A stretch of 9,142 nt of DNA, from NCBI GenBank assembly GCA_022361095.1, contig JAKSBO010000694.1, positions 1 to 9,142 on the forward strand, read 5' to 3'. A program made the translations under genes and the position numbers. Position 1 is the stretch's first letter. Each line of letters starts with the position of its first letter. The notes beneath the pieces are model-generated. The model did not search any database. It saw only the letters and a program-made list of their open reading frames with translations, and was not told the origin of the DNA. This DNA is from Desulfobacterales bacterium (GTDB lineage: Bacteria > Desulfobacterota > Desulfobacteria > Desulfobacterales > Desulfobacteraceae). Below are positions 6,657-9,142 of this stretch, in pieces.

Positions 6657-6826
6657 TAGACTTGATGATCCAGTTTTTAACACTTGACTTTCAAATATAC
6701 CCAAATAACGGAAATCTTGGCAGGCTTAGGCTTCATGATTCAACGAAGCGAGTTTTACAAAAGGCCAAAAGTATTAATAAATGGCACTTTTAAAAAGGAA
6801 GACAAAAAATTGGATCATCAAGTCTA
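6657..6826. repeat. 170-bp segment bounded by 22-bp inverted repeats (MITE-like)
   Basis: TAGACTTGATGATCCAG plus a T5 run (6657-6678) recurs inverted at 6805-6826 with a single mismatch (21 of 22). Outside the repeats the sequences differ immediately, giving sharp ends; a TA dinucleotide forms the outermost base pairs, so an element with TA target duplication (IS630-like ends) is possible. The 126-bp interior is AT-rich and encodes nothing recognisable. Alternatives are a folded domain IV arm of the adjacent group II intron, whose domain V begins 22 bp away, or a bidirectional hairpin. Confidence 0.55.
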
Positions 6827-7184
6827 CAGGAACCGCCAATGCACAAAAAGATAGGGATGGCGTTCATCAATCCGTGTAAACCATCTATCGGCCTTTTGTT
6901 TATGCCCCCTGAGTTTCCCATATTTCACAGGCTGTCCAACGTACTAAACACCAACTTATATAATGTAAAATCAAATACATAGCTGAGGAATTGTACACCC
7001 GAAATAATTCATCCGTTCTTGAATGACTTGATAAGTATATCCCTGTCCCAAGGTAGCCCATGGTCCGCAACAGCAAAATAAAAAAGACCGTGCACCCCAT
7101 ATGAATCAAAGCATCTCCCCAGACAGCCGGGATTCAACCGGGAATTTAGAAGTAATGTTTTTTTGAGATCCGGATAAAATATCC
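6827..7184. other. Intergenic stretch with no recognisable gene
   Basis: I see no convincing gene here. Open frames are short (47 codons at 6839-6982 on plus, about 65 codons at 6900-7100 on minus) with no recognisable motifs. A direct repeat CCGGGA lies near 7129 and 7140. The segment may be decayed mobile DNA plus the upstream region of the TetR gene. Confidence 0.6.
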
Positions 7185-7216
7185 TTGACTAATACCGACC
7201 GGTCAGTCAATATATA
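7185..7216 (+). promoter_or_regulatory. Promoter with overlapping TetR-type operator
   Basis: TTGACT (7185-7190) is a good -35 box; AATATA or CAATAT at about 7208-7214 gives a -10 at 17-18 bp spacing. The spacer contains the perfect palindrome GACCGGTC (7197-7204), extended imperfectly to CCGACCGGTCAG, a half-site style common for TetR-family regulators. AGTCAA (7205-7210) is also the inverse of the TTGACT -35 box. Operator placement between -35 and -10, about 70 bp upstream of the tetR-type gene, suggests autorepression. Confidence 0.65.
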
Positions 7217-7273
7217 AAGAAACATACGATATATTTATAATATTAATATATTAAAAATGACCAAAGGTCGGAA

Positions 7274-7882
7274 ATGACAAAAAGACAAGAAAATAAAGAA
7301 AAAAAACAGGCGGCGATTCTTGCTGCGGCCCTGGGCCTTTTCTCGGAAAAAGGATTTGCAGCAGCCAAAATCATTGACATTGCCACGGCGGCCCATGTGG
7401 GCAAAGGCACTATTTACGAATACTTCAGGAGCAAGGATGACCTCTTTTTTGCCCTGTGCCAATGGTACGTGGATCAAACCGCTGCCGCTGCCATGGTCAG
7501 TGCCCAGAGTCTGGGGGGGCGTGTTGAAGAACGGCTCTGCACACTCATTGAGACCCTGGTAGAGGCCATGTCCAAGGAGATTGACACCTTTTCCATATTT
7601 CTGGAATTCTGGGCTGCGGCTGCAAACCCGTCCATGCGCGACCGCTACCGGTCAGCCCTTTTAGCCATGTATGACCGCCTCCGGGGGCTTGTTATCGGCC
7701 TGGTGGAGGAAGGCAGGGAAACAGGGGTTTTCAGGGAAGATGTGGATCCGTTTACCATTGCCGCAGGCGTGGTGGGGGCAATGGACGGGGTGATGTTCCA
7801 GGCGTGGATGGACAGGGGCTTTCATGCACCACAAGTGGCGTCCCGGTTTACTCGCACCCTTGTCAGGGGAATGAAGGCCTGA
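7274..7882 (+). CDS. TetR/AcrR-family transcriptional regulator
   Basis: The 202-residue protein has the classic N-terminal TetR helix-turn-helix: AAILAAALGLFSEKGF (13-28) then IDIATAAHVGKGTIYEYFRSKDDLFFAL (34-61). The C-terminal helical part, with MYDRLRGLVIGLVEEG and a DPFTIAAGVVGAMDGVMFQAW stretch, fits the usual ligand-binding and dimerisation domain. Length is normal for the family. The ATG at 7274 has AAAGGT (7263-7268) 5 nt upstream. A six-codon frame (7257-7277) overlaps this start by ATGA, possibly coincidental. A palindromic operator in the upstream promoter indicates autoregulation. It precedes the LolA-like and ABC permease genes in the same direction with a 171-bp gap, so those are likely its regulated targets; the inducer is unknown. 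Base composition matches the left block, not the AT-rich cassette block. Confidence 0.95.
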   Translation: MTKRQENKEKKQAAILAAALGLFSEKGFAAAKIIDIATAAHVGKGTIYEYFRSKDDLFFALCQWYVDQTAAAAMVSAQSLGGRVEERLCTLIETLVEAMSKEIDTFSIFLEFWAAAANPSMRDRYRSALLAMYDRLRGLVIGLVEEGRETGVFREDVDPFTIAAGVVGAMDGVMFQAWMDRGFHAPQVASRFTRTLVRGMKA

Positions 7883-8040
7883 TGCGTTTTCATACAACGG
7901 CCATGGGCCGACCTGGTCTATCGGCAGCCAGGCTCAGCCCACAACAAAGTTTGAAAGATCTGAGTAACTTACCCAGACTTTTTTATAAAATTAAATGCCA
8001 TCCGGTTTTCCGGACAGCCAATAACAGCACATACAACACC

Positions 8041-8056
8041 AAGGAAGAGTGAAATG
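8041..8056 (+). promoter_or_regulatory. Ribosome binding site of the LolA-like gene
   Basis: AAGGAAGAG (8041-8049) ends 4 nt before the ATG at 8054 and fixes this start, which also gives an immediate signal peptide. The preceding 7883-8040 gap holds a small hairpin TCCGG-TTTT-CCGGA (8001-8014) and no convincing promoter. Confidence 0.6.
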
Positions 8057-8827
8057 AAAAAAACAATTTTTAACTGGTTTATCCGGGGGGGAACAGCCCT
8101 GGTGCTGCTTTCGTCAACAGCCCTGGCAGGGGAACCGGACCCCAAAGCCGTGATTGCCAAAGCCTGGGATTACATGCGCGGTAAGACTTCGGTTTCCGTG
8201 CTCAAAATGACCGTACACCGGGCTGACTGGGAGAGAACTTCGGTCATTAAAGCCTGGACAAAGGGGCGTGAGAACTCCATTTTCCAAATCATTGCGCCCA
8301 AAAAAGACAAGGGCAACGGCACCCTGAAGATCGGCCGGAACATGTGGACCTATAATCCCAAAGTCAACCGGGTGGTCAAAATCCCGGCCTCCATGATGTC
8401 CCAGTCCTGGATGGGATCTGATTTTTCCAACAATGATCTGTCCAAAGCAGATACCATTCTCAACGACTATACCCATGAAATTGAAGGTACCCGGACACAG
8501 GACGGGATACAAATCTATGAGATCAAAGCCCTGCCCAAGCCTGATGCCCCTGTGATCTGGGGCATGCAGAAACTTAAAATCCGGGAGGACGGGATTCTTC
8601 TGTCCCAGGCCTTTTATGACGAGGATATGAATATGGTCAAAGTCATGGTCACCACGGATATAAAGATGATGGGTGACAGGCCTTTTCCCGTGAAATGGAC
8701 CATGCGGTCCATGGATGCCGATTCCGGGGAAGATTATACCCTGCTGGAATACAATGAACTGCAGTTCGACCTGCCTGTTCAGGAGCGGCTGTTTACCGTG
8801 AACGCGTTAAAAAAACCATTGAGGTAA
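8054..8827 (+). CDS. Secreted LolA-like (outer membrane lipoprotein-sorting type) protein
   Basis: The 257-residue protein begins with a Sec signal peptide: MKK, a hydrophobic core to about residue 22, and an ALA|GE cleavage site after residue 25. The mature part matches the PF17131-type LolA-like fold: SVLKMTVHR (47-55), KGNGTLKIGRNMWTYNPKVNRVVKIP (86-111) and the hallmark MSQSWMGSDFSNNDL (115-129). Such proteins form an open beta-barrel half in the periplasm that can bind acyl chains. They commonly sit beside FtsX/MacB-type ABC or RND exporters rather than the Lol system itself, so a role as periplasmic partner of the adjacent permease is inferred. Its stop is 4 bp before the permease ATG, so the two are almost certainly co-transcribed and translationally coupled. 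It is not the housekeeping lolA. Confidence 0.9.
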   Translation: MKKTIFNWFIRGGTALVLLSSTALAGEPDPKAVIAKAWDYMRGKTSVSVLKMTVHRADWERTSVIKAWTKGRENSIFQIIAPKKDKGNGTLKIGRNMWTYNPKVNRVVKIPASMMSQSWMGSDFSNNDLSKADTILNDYTHEIEGTRTQDGIQIYEIKALPKPDAPVIWGMQKLKIREDGILLSQAFYDEDMNMVKVMVTTDIKMMGDRPFPVKWTMRSMDADSGEDYTLLEYNELQFDLPVQERLFTVNALKKPLR

Positions 8828-8831
8828 CCCC

Positions 8832-9142
8832 ATGGAAATTCTTATGGCCTGGCGTAACGTCTGGCGCAACCCCAGGCGCACTGCCCTGACCATCATGGCC
8901 ATTGCCTTTGCCTGCCTGCTGTTGATTCTCATGCTCTCCATCCAGGTGGGTACCTATGAGGTGATGATCAATGCATCGGTAAAGACCCTGACCGGCCATG
9001 CCCAGGTGATCCGGCAGGGGTATAACCTGGACCGCAAAATCCGGCAGGTGGTTAAAACCCCCGGACCCATTGAAGAGATCCTTTCGGCCACCCCCCATGT
9101 GGCGGATTTCACTCCCCGGGCCAATGCCTTTGCCCTGCTCTC
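8832..9142 (+). CDS. ABC transporter permease, MacB/LolC/FtsX type (3' end outside window)
   Basis: The frame stays open from the ATG at 8832 to the window edge (103 codons). It starts MEILMAWRNVWRNPRRTALT, the cytoplasmic amphipathic start with W-R-N-x-x-R-N-P-R-R-T typical of LolC/MacB-like permeases. Then comes a transmembrane segment (about residues 19-38, IMAIAFACLLLILMLSIQV) and the start of a periplasmic domain (KTLTGHAQVIRQGY...). GAGGT (8821-8825) overlaps the stop of the LolA-like gene and serves as ribosome site. These permeases work with a cytoplasmic ABC ATPase, probably encoded downstream, to extrude lipids, lipoproteins or drugs mechanically across the periplasm. The substrate is not readable here. 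Confidence 0.92.
   Translation, partial: MEILMAWRNVWRNPRRTALTIMAIAFACLLLILMLSIQVGTYEVMINASVKTLTGHAQVIRQGYNLDRKIRQVVKTPGPIEEILSATPHVADFTPRANAFALL

Noticed and set aside
6839..6982. 47-codon plus-strand frame beginning MHKKIGMAF
   Set aside because: No motif and no convincing ribosome site; it lies in apparently decayed sequence.
6900..7109. 69-codon minus-strand frame
   Set aside because: TTG start, no family motif and odd composition; the GGGGAG upstream of its internal ATG is not enough to call a gene.
6635..7240. Group II intron reverse transcriptase or maturase remnant upstream of domain V
   Set aside because: I read the minus strand in three frames next to domain V and saw stops and no RT or maturase motifs; only the 3' RNA domains can be supported.
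1..9142. CRISPR arrays, tRNA or rRNA genes, integron integrase
   Set aside because: No regularly spaced repeats, no tRNA-like cloverleaf and no tyrosine recombinase motifs were seen anywhere in the window.

Overview
The window reads as a chromosomal segment of a Gram-negative bacterium, most likely a Desulfobacterota-type sulfate reducer. This is inferred from the gene style: a UvrA of about 940 residues, a stand-alone HsdR-N-like protein beside it, a YihG-like acyltransferase, and a TetR / LolA-like / FtsX-type permease operon. No rRNA or other phylogenetic marker confirms it.

Left block (2-4328, moderate GC). The 3' 97% of uvrA (nucleotide excision repair) converges on and overlaps by 4 bp a minus-strand gene for a degenerate HsdR-N-fold protein. 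A divergent 92-bp gap then leads to a membrane acyltransferase gene of the YihG/PlsC family. A 32-bp perfect palindrome lies about 70 bp after its stop.

Middle block (about 4501-6650, strikingly AT-rich, foreign-looking). Two plus-strand single-gene units encode a DUF6602-like protein with a PD-(D/E)xK-type residue pattern and a DUF2971-like protein. Between them is a 127-bp structure with the layout of an integron attC site: R and L boxes, an extrahelical G in L'', a GC-rich arm and a GTTATGT core. A weaker attC-like inverted repeat ends in GTTAGC at the left edge of the first unit. I read the block as a small integron cassette array with no integrase in view (CALIN-like), carrying genes that resemble defence cargo. 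Directly downstream, on the minus strand, lies a 34-nt hairpin with the exact architecture of group II intron domain V. It is followed by a domain VI-like hairpin with a bulged adenosine. Some group IIC introns target attC sites and sit antisense to cassettes, so this remnant may be linked to the array.

Right spacer (6651-7180). A 170-bp segment is bounded by 22-bp inverted repeats (one mismatch) and could be a MITE or a folded intron arm. About 350 bp of unrecognised sequence follows.

Right block (7185-9142, moderate GC). A promoter overlapped by a GACCGGTC-centred operator drives a TetR-family regulator. Next come a secreted LolA-like protein and, 4 bp later, the 5' part of a MacB/LolC/FtsX-type ABC permease that runs off the window. 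These three look like a self-regulated envelope transport or efflux module.
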